Shown: positions 35,785-44,980, counted from the first letter of the stretch. The stretch is 64,000 nucleotides of DNA from Clostridia bacterium (GCA_017621875.1 JAGASE010000002.1:47451-111450); one strand, 5' to 3'. Notes: generated by a model not told the origin, from the sequence alone. Translations and numbers: made by a program.

Positions 35785-36606
35785 ATGAAAGAGTATAAGG
35801 TTGAGGGACACGTTTCAAGCTTTTTGCCGGCAAACAAGAAATGGAAGCTGGTTTGGAATGATGAATTTGACAAAACTGAGTTAGACACAACAAAATGGTA
35901 TTTTAGAAGGCATCTGTTTGGGGAGAAGCATGAGGCATATATTGAAGATGCAATATCCTTTGACGGTAACAGTAATATAATATTTCATCTTGTGGAAAAG
36001 GATGGGAAGTATTATTCATCAACAATTCAGACCGGCGAAAATTTTGTGGACAGGCCTAATGGAGAGAGCAGAAACATAAAGCCGAAGTTTATGCATAAGT
36101 TCGGATATTATGAGGTACGCTGTAAGCTTCAGCAAGAAACACCATGGTGGTCAGCCTTTTGGCTTCAATCACAAAACAATGCATTTTTAGAAGATCCGAA
36201 AGAGGCGGGAGTAGAAATTGATATAATGGAAAGCTTCAGCCCAAACACCTATATTCCGCATTGCTGCCATTGGGGAGGATACGGCGATAATTATGCATTT
36301 GCACATACAGGTGATTTTGAAGGATATATAGAAAAGGAGCACGAAATTTCGCTGTCACCTGATGAATACCATACATTTGCTGTGGATTGGGATGAAACCG
36401 GATATACATTTTACGTGGACGGAAAGCAGAGCGGCAGAAAGATTGAAGGACCTGTATCGGAGACGGAGCAATTTATACTTCTTTTTACCGAGTGTAAAGG
36501 TTATAGAAAAGATCCTCCGTATACCAAAGAAAAAACATTCGAAAGTGGGATAAAAGACGAATTTATAGTAGATTATGTAAGAGTTTTTGATGAAGTGAAG
36601 GATTGA
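35785..36606 (+). CDS. Glycoside hydrolase family 16 (beta-glucanase-like)
   Basis: 273 residues. The GH16 active-site motif is EIDIMES (E-x-D-x-x-E), preceded by FGYYEVRCKL and PWWSAFWLQS, followed by HTFAVDWDETGYTFYVDG. The opening WKLVWNDEFDKTELDTTKW is also typical. There is no signal peptide, so it should be cytoplasmic unless exported otherwise; GH16 enzymes usually act outside on beta-1,3/1,4-glucans or related galactans. GAGGGG precedes the ATG. Monocistronic. Confidence 0.92.
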   Translation: MKEYKVEGHVSSFLPANKKWKLVWNDEFDKTELDTTKWYFRRHLFGEKHEAYIEDAISFDGNSNIIFHLVEKDGKYYSSTIQTGENFVDRPNGESRNIKPKFMHKFGYYEVRCKLQQETPWWSAFWLQSQNNAFLEDPKEAGVEIDIMESFSPNTYIPHCCHWGGYGDNYAFAHTGDFEGYIEKEHEISLSPDEYHTFAVDWDETGYTFYVDGKQSGRKIEGPVSETEQFILLFTECKGYRKDPPYTKEKTFESGIKDEFIVDYVRVFDEVKD

Positions 36607-36610
36607 GAAC

Positions 36611-36642
36611 AAAAAAGGCAGGAGGAATATCCTGCCTTTTTT
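36611..36642. terminator. Bidirectional terminator after GH16 gene
   Basis: AAAAAAGGCAGGA (36611-36623) / TCCTGCCTTTTTT (36630-36642) between convergent genes. Confidence 0.9.
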
Positions 36643-36676
36643 GTTACTGATAAATTCGCTGGGAGCTGTGCATTTT

Positions 36677-36919
36677 TTATTCAATTCCCAACAACCAATC
36701 AACAGAAACTTTTAAGATTTTTGCAAACTCGCGAAGTTCATAATCTGCAACAAAGCGGGTTCCTATTTCTATTCTCGAAATGCTGTCACGTTCAATAATA
36801 ATACCGTTTACTTGCATTTTTGCCGCTAATTCAGATTGCGTAAGCCTGATTTTACATCTTGCCTCATGTATTCTGTCGCCACATACATTTTTCTTGCCGT
36901 TGTAATCGTAAATTTTCAT
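36677..36919 (-). CDS. XRE-family helix-turn-helix regulator, 80 aa
   Basis: Start ATG 36919 with GAGGTGA 5 nt upstream; the GTG three codons before lies inside that ribosome site. The HTH is GDRIHEARCKIRLTQSELAA, then IERDSISRIEIGTRFVADYE and the Cro/CI ending LREFAKILKVSVDWLLGI. Divergent from the leucine-rich-repeat gene; the intergenic region has a 17-nt direct repeat flanking the other gene's promoter. Confidence 0.88.
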   Translation of the reverse strand: MKIYDYNGKKNVCGDRIHEARCKIRLTQSELAAKMQVNGIIIERDSISRIEIGTRFVADYELREFAKILKVSVDWLLGIE

Positions 36920-36938
36920 AACATTCACCTCATAAATA

Positions 36939-36955
36939 TGTTAAAGATAAGAATT
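36939..36955. repeat. Operator-like direct repeat, copy 1
   Basis: TGTTAAAGATAAGAATT, identical to 36992-37008; centres 53 nt apart (about five turns), on either side of the promoter core. Confidence 0.8.
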
Positions 36956-36960
36956 AATTC

Positions 36961-36989
36961 TTGACATTAACATATTTTTGACTTATAAT
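36961..36989 (+). promoter_or_regulatory. Perfect sigma-A promoter of the LRR protein gene
   Basis: TTGACA (36961-36966), 17-nt spacer, TATAAT (36984-36989), bracketed by the two 17-nt repeats. A promoter this strong is likely to be held down by the adjacent XRE protein (inference). Confidence 0.85.
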
Positions 36990-36991
36990 TG

Positions 36992-37008
36992 TGTTAAAGA
37001 TAAGAATT
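36992..37008. repeat. Operator-like direct repeat, copy 2
   Basis: Exact copy of 36939-36955, just past the -10 box over the predicted transcription start. Confidence 0.8.
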
Positions 37009-37063
37009 TGTGCATATTCTTTCTTTTTATTAATCCAATTATTTAAAAAAAGGAGAAAAACAT

Positions 37064-39949
37064 ATGAAATTAAAAAAATTATTAAGCATTGTATTATTAT
37101 TTGCTATGCTTGTAGCAACACTCCCTAAAGCCTTGGTATCAGCTGAAGAGAATTACACATGGGAAATTGATGAATATGGTACTCTTACCATAAGCGGAAC
37201 AGGAGAAATCAGCTTTGGCTGGGAGGGAAATCAACCTTGGGCAGATGTGAGAGATACAATTACCTCGATAGTTGTAAATGAAGGTATAACCTCAATCGGG
37301 CAATCTGCTTTTCATGCAACTAAATATGCAACAAGCATTTCTATTCCAAACACCGTAAAAACAATAGGCGGTCGTGCATTTGAGAACTGCACACATCTTC
37401 AGAATGTAGTTTTGCCCGAAAATCTTGAAGTAATTGACTGGAATGCTTTTTATAATTGTAGTTCACTTACAGAGATAACAATACCTTCTAAAGTTACAAG
37501 CATAGGAGTTAGTGCATTTTCAGGCTGTACTTCGCTAAAAAAAGCTGTATTTAAGTGCAGTCTTTCAAAGCTTCCTAATTCCATTTTCAGCGATTGCATA
37601 AGCCTTGAGGATGTTACCTTGCCAATCGGTTTGGCGAGTACAGGCAATGCATGCTTCGCAGATTGCACAAGTCTTAAAAAGATAGTTCTTTCAGAAACTG
37701 TTACTGCTCTCGGAGGCAGTGTATTTGCCGGGTGCAGATCCTTACAGGAAATAAACACAGGAAATGTTTTAGAATACGAAGCTTATGTTTTTTCGGGCTG
37801 CTCGGCTCTTGATACTGTTACAATAAATGAAACTGTTAAAACCATACCTGGGAGAATGTTTGAAAATTCCGGTATAACACATCTTGTTCTGCCTGAAAAT
37901 CTGCAAACAATAGAGGGCGGTGCTTTTGCAGGTTGTGCAATGCTTGAAGCAGTTAATATGCCTGAAAAGTTAACACGTTTAGGAGGACGTATATTTGATG
38001 GCTGTGTATCCCTTAAGGAATTTACAATGCCGAAAAATATTACAAGCATAGAGGAGGGCTTCTTTAAAGGCTGCACCTCTCTAAGCAAGGTTACTTTGCA
38101 CGACAATGTAACAGAAATAGGTTATAGTGCATTTGAGGACTGTGTTTCTTTAAAAAGTATTACCCTGCCCAAAAACCTTAAAACTCTTGGTTACTGGGCA
38201 TTTTCAGGCACCGGAATTACTGAAATAACCATTCCTGCAAGTCTTACCACAGCGTATTACAGCCACAGTCATTCATTTGATGAGGGTAGCGGCGGACCTT
38301 TCGGCGGAACTAATCTGGAAACGGTTTATTTTGAAGTTGAAAGAAACGAAATCCCCGCCAATTTGTTTGTAGGTGCAAGTAAGCTTAAAAATATTGATTT
38401 GAGCAATATTGAAAAAATAGGCGAATCTGCATTTACGGGTTGCTCGAAATTTGTTCCCGTTCTTACAGAAAAAACAACGGAAATAGGAAATTATGCCTTT
38501 GCAAACTGTACTTTAATAGAGGATTTTGAAATCCCTGCATGGATGGAAAAAATTCCCGACGGTCTTTTAATGGGTACAAGCATCGGATATCTTGTTTTCC
38601 CTGATACAGTAAAAGAAATAGGTGCAAATGCATATCAGAATTGTAAAAATTTATCCTATATTGAGTTTTCAGATTCAATTACGGATATAGGCACCTATGC
38701 CTTTTACGGATGTACTGCTCTCGATGAAATTGATATTCCGGGAACAGTTATAAATATTGGTCATTCTGCATTTGCAGAATGTTCAAATCTTGCAAAGCTT
38801 ACAATGCACAAGGGAACACAGACACTTGGCGGTGATGCCTTTTATGGCTGTTCATTGACAGAGGTACGCCCAAGTCAGACTATAAGATACCTTGATGATT
38901 CAATGTTTAATCATAATCCCGTGCAGATTCTTGTTGTTCCGAGATTTTGCGTTTCATGGAATGGAATAGCAAATATCGGTAATACCTTCAATCCGGCGAT
39001 ATCCTTTGTTCCTGCAAATGTAGAGAATTTTGATATTTGGATGTATGAAGACGCAACAATCAAGGGTGTTGAGGGAACGGCAGGTTATGTAGAGGCGAAT
39101 AGAGAAGACAGCGAGAATGTTGTATTTGAGCCTGTTGAAAACGGAATTGAACAGCTTTCCTTTGATAAAAAGAATGTAGAAATTTCTCTTGATGAAACCT
39201 ACGATTCAGCGGCAATTGTTACAATAGTTTCGCAACCTGATATAGATTTAACAACCAACCGCACCGAAATGGACGGAGATTTTATAACCTTTACATCTGA
39301 CAACGAAAGTGTTGCAACCGTTGATTCCACAGGCTATGTTCACGCAGTAGGCTACGGAACGGCAAATATCACAATATCCTGCGACAGCGGTATTACAGAC
39401 GTATTAACCGTAAACGTTGTAAGACCGAGCGTAGGAGTATCAATTTCTTCGGGATATGAAAAGCTGTCCGTTGGAAATACTGTCACACTTACAGCAGATA
39501 CAATACCGTCAGGCTATGAAGAAAGCTATACTTGGTCAAGCTCAGATGAAGAAATTGCAACTGTAACGCAAGAGGGTGTTGTAACTGCAATCAAAGAAGG
39601 AACGGCGATTATAAGCGTTAAGGGTGAATATTCAGGTAAAAGTGCATCGTGCATAGTGACGGTTGCCTCTGAAAATACACTCCCCTATAAAATTGATATA
39701 AACGGCTTTGTGGTTGGCTGTGATGTAAGCTTAACCGAAACAGAAAGCGGCGGCAATGTTATTGCGGCTTTATATGATAGCAATAACAGGCTTTTAGCCA
39801 CAAACATTTATCCTGCCGCTGAGAATGTAAGAGTTGATTTTAATGTTTTACCGACAGTTGATTTGACTAATGCACAAATTAAGGTATTATGGTGGAATGT
39901 TGAATTAGTGAAACCTGTATCAAAATTCAGATTGGTTGAAATTGAATAA
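37064..39949 (+). CDS. Secreted leucine-rich-repeat protein (BspA-like) with Ig-like domains
   Basis: 961 residues. Signal peptide (KLLSIVLLFAMLVATLPKALVSA). Residues ~30-620 are about 22 LRR_5/BspA repeats of ~23 residues (pattern I-x-x-x-AF-x-GC-x-x-L-x-x-I-x-IP). Two bacterial Ig-like (Big_2) domains follow (~690-860: SVATVDSTGYVHAVGYGTAN and EIATVTQEGVVTAIKEGTA). The last ~80 residues form an unassigned domain ending VLWWNVELVKPVSKFRLVEI. No sorting signal or S-layer repeats, so probably secreted free. Such proteins bind host or surface ligands in other bacteria. Confidence 0.9.
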   Translation: MKLKKLLSIVLLFAMLVATLPKALVSAEENYTWEIDEYGTLTISGTGEISFGWEGNQPWADVRDTITSIVVNEGITSIGQSAFHATKYATSISIPNTVKTIGGRAFENCTHLQNVVLPENLEVIDWNAFYNCSSLTEITIPSKVTSIGVSAFSGCTSLKKAVFKCSLSKLPNSIFSDCISLEDVTLPIGLASTGNACFADCTSLKKIVLSETVTALGGSVFAGCRSLQEINTGNVLEYEAYVFSGCSALDTVTINETVKTIPGRMFENSGITHLVLPENLQTIEGGAFAGCAMLEAVNMPEKLTRLGGRIFDGCVSLKEFTMPKNITSIEEGFFKGCTSLSKVTLHDNVTEIGYSAFEDCVSLKSITLPKNLKTLGYWAFSGTGITEITIPASLTTAYYSHSHSFDEGSGGPFGGTNLETVYFEVERNEIPANLFVGASKLKNIDLSNIEKIGESAFTGCSKFVPVLTEKTTEIGNYAFANCTLIEDFEIPAWMEKIPDGLLMGTSIGYLVFPDTVKEIGANAYQNCKNLSYIEFSDSITDIGTYAFYGCTALDEIDIPGTVINIGHSAFAECSNLAKLTMHKGTQTLGGDAFYGCSLTEVRPSQTIRYLDDSMFNHNPVQILVVPRFCVSWNGIANIGNTFNPAISFVPANVENFDIWMYEDATIKGVEGTAGYVEANREDSENVVFEPVENGIEQLSFDKKNVEISLDETYDSAAIVTIVSQPDIDLTTNRTEMDGDFITFTSDNESVATVDSTGYVHAVGYGTANITISCDSGITDVLTVNVVRPSVGVSISSGYEKLSVGNTVTLTADTIPSGYEESYTWSSSDEEIATVTQEGVVTAIKEGTAIISVKGEYSGKSASCIVTVASENTLPYKIDINGFVVGCDVSLTETESGGNVIAALYDSNNRLLATNIYPAAENVRVDFNVLPTVDLTNAQIKVLWWNVELVKPVSKFRLVEIE

Positions 39950-39986
39950 CGTAATGAAAAGTCAATTTGAAAAAAATTATTGTCCC

Positions 39987-40030
39987 ATATGCCCACCAAA
40001 AGCGTCTGACTTTTGGGGGCATATTATTTT
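39987..40030 (+). terminator. Terminator after the LRR gene
   Basis: ATATGCCCACCAAAAG (39987-40002) pairs with CTTTTGGGGGCATAT (ends 40024), then TATTTTGT. Confidence 0.75.
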
Positions 40031-40063
40031 GTATAGTGAGGCGGCTTTTGCTATTGCAAACCT

Positions 40064-41110
40064 CTATTTTTTTATTCTTACCTTCATATGCATAACGTTA
40101 ACGCAGGCAAATCTATACTGGTCAGAATATTGAACCAAAAGAAAATTGCCTTTTTCATCTGTTAAATTCAAGTTATTTGAGTAAAAAGCGGCGGCGTGCT
40201 TATCGCGGATAAGCATACAGCCTTCGTCCCAGTCGGTTGCATTTTCCGAGGAGTATAAAACAAAGCCCTCAGCCGCTGCTGATCTGCCGTGAAGTATGTA
40301 TACGCCGTCGATAAGAGCAACCTGGGGATTGCGGATTCCCTTTTCCAAATGACAAGGCTCGCAAACAATCCATCTTCTTCCTCCGTCGGTGCTGATTGCA
40401 TGATCCATTTCGCACTCCTTCGCCTCGTTATAAGCATAAACATGAAGCGTGCCTGCCGCGTCAAAAAGCATAGCACCATATCCACGTCTTTCGGTATCAA
40501 ACGGAATCATACAAAGCTCCTCGAAGCTTTTGCCATTATCCGTACTTTTGTAAATTCTGTACCGATGCTCCCAGTTTGAGCCGAGAAAATGCTCATTGCA
40601 GAATTGCAGGACATATATTGCTCCGTCATGGTAAACGGCATCGTAAATTCTTCCTTTGTACGGAGAAACCACGATAGGCTCACTCCATGTAGCACCTCCG
40701 TCGGAGCTTGTTACGGCGGTAGGAGTATCCCAAGGCTCGCAGCCGGCTGCGGCATCGTTTCTAAGGCATAATGCTACTATGGTTCCGTCATCTGTGGCAA
40801 CGGCTTTTTCTACCGATATCGTATATATTCCGTCCAGGAAGCTGTCTACCGAATACGGAAGCTTATATACATCGGAATAGGTTTTTCCCGCATCTTTTGA
40901 GATGCGATATTCAACCCAACCGTAGGTGGAGTGCCCGTTCCATTTGAGAGCAGAGCAATTTGAATTGAAATCAATAAAGCAGCCCGGAGCAAATTCTGCC
41001 ATAGCGTGCGTCATATGTCCGCTTCTTTTGCGGCTTTCGTTATCAACATAAAGCTCAGGGGCTTCTATCTCTACCGTATAATTTTCATGAACGATTTCTT
41101 TAAAATCCAT
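40064..41110 (-). CDS. Sialidase-like (BNR repeat) protein
   Basis: 348 residues. At least four Asp-box/BNR motifs: SKDAGKTYS, SSDGGATWS, STDNGKSFE, STDGGRRW, giving a sialidase-type beta-propeller. No signal peptide. Arg residues that could form the carboxylate triad exist, but I cannot assign them. It may be a cytoplasmic glycosidase acting on imported sugar acids. Upstream (minus strand) lies an AraC regulator gene and then an aldolase gene, suggesting a sugar-acid catabolic locus. Confidence 0.8.
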   Translation of the reverse strand: MDFKEIVHENYTVEIEAPELYVDNESRKRSGHMTHAMAEFAPGCFIDFNSNCSALKWNGHSTYGWVEYRISKDAGKTYSDVYKLPYSVDSFLDGIYTISVEKAVATDDGTIVALCLRNDAAAGCEPWDTPTAVTSSDGGATWSEPIVVSPYKGRIYDAVYHDGAIYVLQFCNEHFLGSNWEHRYRIYKSTDNGKSFEELCMIPFDTERRGYGAMLFDAAGTLHVYAYNEAKECEMDHAISTDGGRRWIVCEPCHLEKGIRNPQVALIDGVYILHGRSAAAEGFVLYSSENATDWDEGCMLIRDKHAAAFYSNNLNLTDEKGNFLLVQYSDQYRFACVNVMHMKVRIKK

Positions 41111-41208
41111 AATGAATATTCCTTTCCTTCTTTTTCATCTATTATAGCACCTGAAATTATTTCATTACAATTATCATTTGGGACAATACGTTTTACTTTA
41201 TAGACATT

Positions 41209-42081
41209 TTAATTATTATTTTCGGAATTTTGTTTTCGGAAATTGCCGGGCGGCATGCCGCAGTGTCTTTTAAAGAAGGAAACAAAGCTGCATTCATTTT
41301 CAAAGCCCAGCATGAAGCTTATTTCCTTGATGCTGTGCTCGCTTTGCAGTAAAAGCTTTTTTGAGTATTTAATCCTTTGGTCGATTATGTATTCAAAGAT
41401 AGATACGCCTGTATAGCTTTTAAAAATTCTGCTAAGCTGCTTTGAAGAAAGGCAGCACTCCTTTGCAACGTCCTTACAGGTTATAATCCGATGCTTATTA
41501 TTTTTTATATATTCCTTGGCAACCAAAATCCTTGAATCAAAATTCTTATCACTTGTTTGCGGCAGGCTTATTTGCAGAGTATTGAAAACCGAATAAATTA
41601 TTTCTATAATACGACCGCTTATAATACCCGGGATTAAAAAGTCCTTTTTTTCACTTTGCTTTAGTACAAAATTGACATTTTCCGAAATATCATTTGAAAA
41701 ATTCAGCTTTTTGGTTTTTATATTGCTAAAAAGCGTTGATACAGCTTTGTTTTTGTCAAAAGAAAAGGCAAGCGATACCTTTAATAAATCTTCGCTGCAT
41801 TTTATGTATTTATGCGGAGTATCGGGCGTAATAAACAAAGCCTGATTGCCGCAAAGCTCCGTAAGGCTGCCGCCGCACTCATATTGCACCTTGCCGGAAA
41901 ATGTGAAATGTATTTCAAAAAATGAATGAGAATGCGTTTCAAGGTTGACACGATTATTGATATCATAGGAGGTCACAGTATCAAACCATAAAATTTTTAT
42001 ATTTATCGGCAGCTCTGTTTCGGGCAGCTTTAATTTGTTTAACGCTTCTGCTCGTTTGGTTGTATATTCGGATATCTCCAT
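41209..42081 (-). CDS. AraC-family transcription regulator
   Basis: 290 residues from ATG 42081 (MEISEYTTKRAEALN), after GGGGGT; longer in-frame starts have no ribosome site. N-terminal cupin sensor (LETHSHSFFEIHFTFSGKVQ) and C-terminal double HTH (TCKDVAKECCLSSKQLSRIF; IKEISFMLGFENECSFVSFF, RHCGMPPGNFRK). It probably controls the divergent aldolase gene and the sialidase-like gene downstream. Confidence 0.93.
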   Translation of the reverse strand: MEISEYTTKRAEALNKLKLPETELPINIKILWFDTVTSYDINNRVNLETHSHSFFEIHFTFSGKVQYECGGSLTELCGNQALFITPDTPHKYIKCSEDLLKVSLAFSFDKNKAVSTLFSNIKTKKLNFSNDISENVNFVLKQSEKKDFLIPGIISGRIIEIIYSVFNTLQISLPQTSDKNFDSRILVAKEYIKNNKHRIITCKDVAKECCLSSKQLSRIFKSYTGVSIFEYIIDQRIKYSKKLLLQSEHSIKEISFMLGFENECSFVSFFKRHCGMPPGNFRKQNSENNN

Positions 42082-42188
42082 TGCCGCATACCCCCTGAAT
42101 TTTGATATTATCATGAGTATTATATCGGTAAAATACTCTGATGTCAATAAAATGTCCCAATATTGAAAAGGTATGTCCATATAATTAA

Positions 42189-42218
42189 TTGACAATGTGG
42201 GGAATACGTTGTTAAGAT
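42189..42218 (+). promoter_or_regulatory. Promoter of the aldolase gene
   Basis: TTGACA (42189-42194), 18-nt spacer, TAAGAT (42213-42218). Confidence 0.6.
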
Positions 42219-42235
42219 TTATACGAGGTGATTAT

Positions 42236-43006
42236 ATGTTAAAGAACAGAATAAAAAACAAGGAAAAGCTTATCGGCATGTATGTTCAGCTAAGTGATAT
42301 CAGTATTGCGAGAATTGCCGGACTTGCGGGATATGATTTTATATGGGTGGATACGGAGCACAGCTATATGTCTTTCGAGACGGTTTTAAAGCATATAATA
42401 GCGATTAAGTCTACAGGCACGCCGGTAATTGTACGTCTTCCGCAGGACGACCTCACGTCAACAAAAAAAATACTTGAAATAGGCGTGGACGGAGTTATTT
42501 TCCCAATGGTAAAAAATGCACAGGAGGCAAACCGCCTTATAGCAAATACGCTGTATCCGCCTTACGGAAGCCGTGGCTTCGGACCGATGAATGCGGTTGA
42601 TTACGGATTTAAAAACACAGCGGAATATATAAAAAGTGCAAACAACGGCATCTGCAGATTTATCCAGATAGAGCATAAGGACGCAGTAGAAAATATTGGG
42701 GAAATCATAAAAAATCCTTACATAGACGGGTACATTTTCGGACCTAACGATTTATCCGGTTCATATAATATGTTGGGAGATGTCTTCTCTGATAAAATAA
42801 CCGACATTATAAAAAAGACGATTGAATATCTGCATGAAAACGATAAATATGCAGGAATTGCATCGGGTGGGTATTCCGAGGAGGTGCTGAGGCATTGGAG
42901 CTCACTTGGTGCGGAGATGCTTTCGGCAGGTGCGGATTTTGACTTTTTGAGGGACGGAGCTTTAAAAAACCGAATCAACCTTGAAAATATACATAAAAAT
43001 TGTTGA
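42236..43006 (+). CDS. HpcH/HpaI-family aldolase
   Basis: 256 residues from ATG 42236 after GAGGTGAT. Metal-dependent class II aldolase of 2-keto-3-deoxy sugar acids or related compounds. Motifs: AGYDFIWVDTEHSYM, IVRLPQDD, FPMVKNAQEA, PPYGSRGFGP, the metal Glu in IQIEHKDA and Asp in IFGPNDLSGS. Divergent from the AraC regulator, its likely controller. Substrate not known. Confidence 0.88.
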   Translation: MLKNRIKNKEKLIGMYVQLSDISIARIAGLAGYDFIWVDTEHSYMSFETVLKHIIAIKSTGTPVIVRLPQDDLTSTKKILEIGVDGVIFPMVKNAQEANRLIANTLYPPYGSRGFGPMNAVDYGFKNTAEYIKSANNGICRFIQIEHKDAVENIGEIIKNPYIDGYIFGPNDLSGSYNMLGDVFSDKITDIIKKTIEYLHENDKYAGIASGGYSEEVLRHWSSLGAEMLSAGADFDFLRDGALKNRINLENIHKNC

Positions 43007-43137
43007 TTAAGATTATTTCTGAGCAAATAACAGTGTTGAACGGCTCGAAATACATCTAATTACAGGCATAATTTTGCTGAAAATATGCTGAATATACCTC
43101 TTTTAATTAAAAATTTGCAAAAAAATAAAAAAACCTC

Positions 43138-43166
43138 TTGCATTTACTGGGAAAATATGGTAAAAT
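43138..43166 (+). promoter_or_regulatory. Promoter of spo0A
   Basis: TTGCAT (43138-43143), 17-nt spacer, TAAAAT (43161-43166). No Spo0A box (TGTCGAA) was seen in the 115-nt leader. Confidence 0.65.
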
Positions 43167-43280
43167 TGTGTAACAAAGGAGGTATCTTTCACTTATTTTG
43201 AAAGTGAGGACAATTTCATATTAAAACTATTTAGAATAAGTACCTGATGCTTTCTAAAAAATATTGCGGAGGTAATTTTT

Positions 43281-44054
43281 ATGGAAAGAAAGTTTTCTGT
43301 ACTTATAGCAGATGACAACAAACCGTTTGCAGATGATTTAAAAGAGTATCTGCGAACAAAGGAGAACATTGCTGCGGTTAATGTGGCATATGACGGAGAA
43401 GAGGCGTATGAGCTTATCATGGAGTCGGGTCCTGATGTTGTGCTTATGGACATTATAATGCCGAAGCGCGACGGGCTTAGTGTTATGAAAAAGCTTGCCG
43501 GCTCGCGTCTTGCTAAAAAGCCGATGTGTATTGCGTTGTCGGTTACGGGTAGTGAAAGAATTATGGCTGCGGCGGCAGATGCCGGAGCGGAGTATTTTCT
43601 TTTAAAGCCACAGTCCAACAATGCTATTTACGACACACTCTGCCATTTCAGTAACAAGTCAGGTCGGACAGACTTTGAGGTTATTGAAAAGGAGGACAAG
43701 AAGTCCTATGATTTAGAAGCAATGGTAACGGATTTTATTCATGAGCTGGGTGTACCTGCTCATATAAAGGGTTATCAGTATGTTCGTACAGCCATTATGA
43801 TGGTTGTGGAAAACATGGATCTTTTAAATTATATCACGAAACAGCTCTATCCTGTCATCGCGAAGAAGTACAGCACAACATCGTCACGCGTAGAGCGTGC
43901 GATAAGACATTCCATAGAAGTGGCTTGGAGCAGAGGAAGGCCGGAAACAATGAATCGGGTTTTCGGATATACCATTGATACAGGCAAGGGAAAACCGACA
44001 AATTCCGAATTTATAGCAATGGTGGCCGATAGAATCCGTCTGCAAATTAAGTAG
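43281..44054 (+). CDS. spo0A: Sporulation master regulator Spo0A
   Basis: 257 residues. Receiver domain with the acidic pair in LIADDNKPF, phosphorylated Asp57 in [13 protein letters not shown] and Lys in FLLKPQ; Spo0A DNA-binding domain with [40 protein letters not shown] and [14 protein letters not shown]. Phosphorylated Spo0A starts sporulation. spoIVB, its usual upstream neighbour, is ~10 kb to the left here. Confidence 0.98.
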   Translation: MERKFSVLIADDNKPFADDLKEYLRTKENIAAVNVAYDGEEAYELIMESGPDVVLMDIIMPKRDGLSVMKKLAGSRLAKKPMCIALSVTGSERIMAAAADAGAEYFLLKPQSNNAIYDTLCHFSNKSGRTDFEVIEKEDKKSYDLEAMVTDFIHELGVPAHIKGYQYVRTAIMMVVENMDLLNYITKQLYPVIAKKYSTTSSRVERAIRHSIEVAWSRGRPETMNRVFGYTIDTGKGKPTNSEFIAMVADRIRLQIK

Positions 44055-44109
44055 GAATAAACAATTCTCCTTAATTATTAAAACGCAATATGAACGACCT
44101 TTACCAAAT

Positions 44110-44140
44110 AAAAATCCACTCGATAATCGAGTGGATTTTT
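44110..44140. terminator. Terminator after spo0A
   Basis: AAAAATCCACTC (44110-44121) / GAGTGGATTTTT (44129-44140). A second palindrome, ATATAATAGGAAAT/ATTTCCTATTATAT, follows at 44141-44172. Confidence 0.9.
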
Positions 44141-44188
44141 ATATAATAGGAAATTGCGATTTCCTATTATATAAACCATTGATTTAAT

Positions 44189-44287
44189 GCCCATGCAAAA
44201 TTTTCGGCTTTGCTGAAATGCATATGGGCATAAGAAAAGCAATAATGCATCTTGCCCGCCGCAGGTGTGCAGCGAAGCTGCTTTTCT
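44189..44287 (-). other. Two consecutive hairpins behind the membrane-protein pair
   Basis: ATGCCCATGCA (44189-44199) can pair with TGCATATGGGCAT (44219-44231), and AGAAAAGCA (44234-44242) with TGCTTTTCT (44279-44287). No T-run makes either a standard terminator. No coding potential seen. Confidence 0.4.
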
Positions 44288-44301
44288 TGTTGCCTGTTAA
44301 A

Positions 44302-44955
44302 TTAATTCCAAACATGCTCGCACCACAGGGAGCGAGATGATGCGGAAATCGAAAGTGAAACCAGTATAAAAAGCTGTTCGGGAATGATAAATAGTGCCTT
44401 GTGCAAAAAGGTTTCTCTCGGCAGCATACCCGTTGTGAAATATGTATAGATGAACGGTACAAAAACCGAGAGGATAAATATGGCGAGATAAATGCCATAC
44501 GGCTCTCGTCTTTTCCTCACAATCTTTTTTCCCAAAAGGAAGTACATCACCGAAATAATAATACTGAAAAGTGCTCCCCATATATTCGGCATATTCCAGA
44601 GAATATTAATAAAAATCATATCTCCTTCTGTAAAAGCATAATCGCGGAAGCCACCAAAGGATATCAGGTCACAGATTGTGCCGATAAGAATAGCGGCAGA
44701 AATAGCATAGCAGATAATTTTCAGACATTTCCGTTTGTTAAATCTCGGACTGTTCCAAATAAGGCAAAAGGGCAGAAGAAGATACAGAATAGAAAATGTC
44801 ATATACGATATCGATTGTCCGTTAATATATCCCAAAGCCCTTGCGGATGTGTAAAATGGAATTATCTGCGTGTAAAGGAACAGCAGAGACATAATCAGTG
44901 CAAATAATAGAAAAATATCAATAGTGAGCCGCTTTATCAGTTGGTAAAAAGCCAT
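44302..44955 (-). CDS. Polytopic membrane protein, unknown
   Basis: 217 residues, about six hydrophobic segments (IDIFLLFALIMSLLFLYTQI; FSILYLLLPFCLIW; IYLAIFILSVFVPFIYTYF). No family recognised. 25 nt behind a second membrane-protein gene of similar design (44981-45733) and probably co-transcribed with it. Confidence 0.7.
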   Translation of the reverse strand: MAFYQLIKRLTIDIFLLFALIMSLLFLYTQIIPFYTSARALGYINGQSISYMTFSILYLLLPFCLIWNSPRFNKRKCLKIICYAISAAILIGTICDLISFGGFRDYAFTEGDMIFINILWNMPNIWGALFSIIISVMYFLLGKKIVRKRREPYGIYLAIFILSVFVPFIYTYFTTGMLPRETFLHKALFIIPEQLFILVSLSISASSRSLWCEHVWN

Positions 44956-44980
44956 TTAAGTTTCCTCCGTAAGTTGTAAA

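Noticed and set aside
37300..38900. DNA-level repeats in the LRR gene as a mobile or tandem repeat
   Set aside because: Similarity is at the protein level (LRR_5 units); the DNA copies differ.
33170..43280. Complete ICE or prophage between spoIVB and spo0A
   Set aside because: No integrase, relaxase, conjugation or phage structural gene was found; only small cargo-like units.
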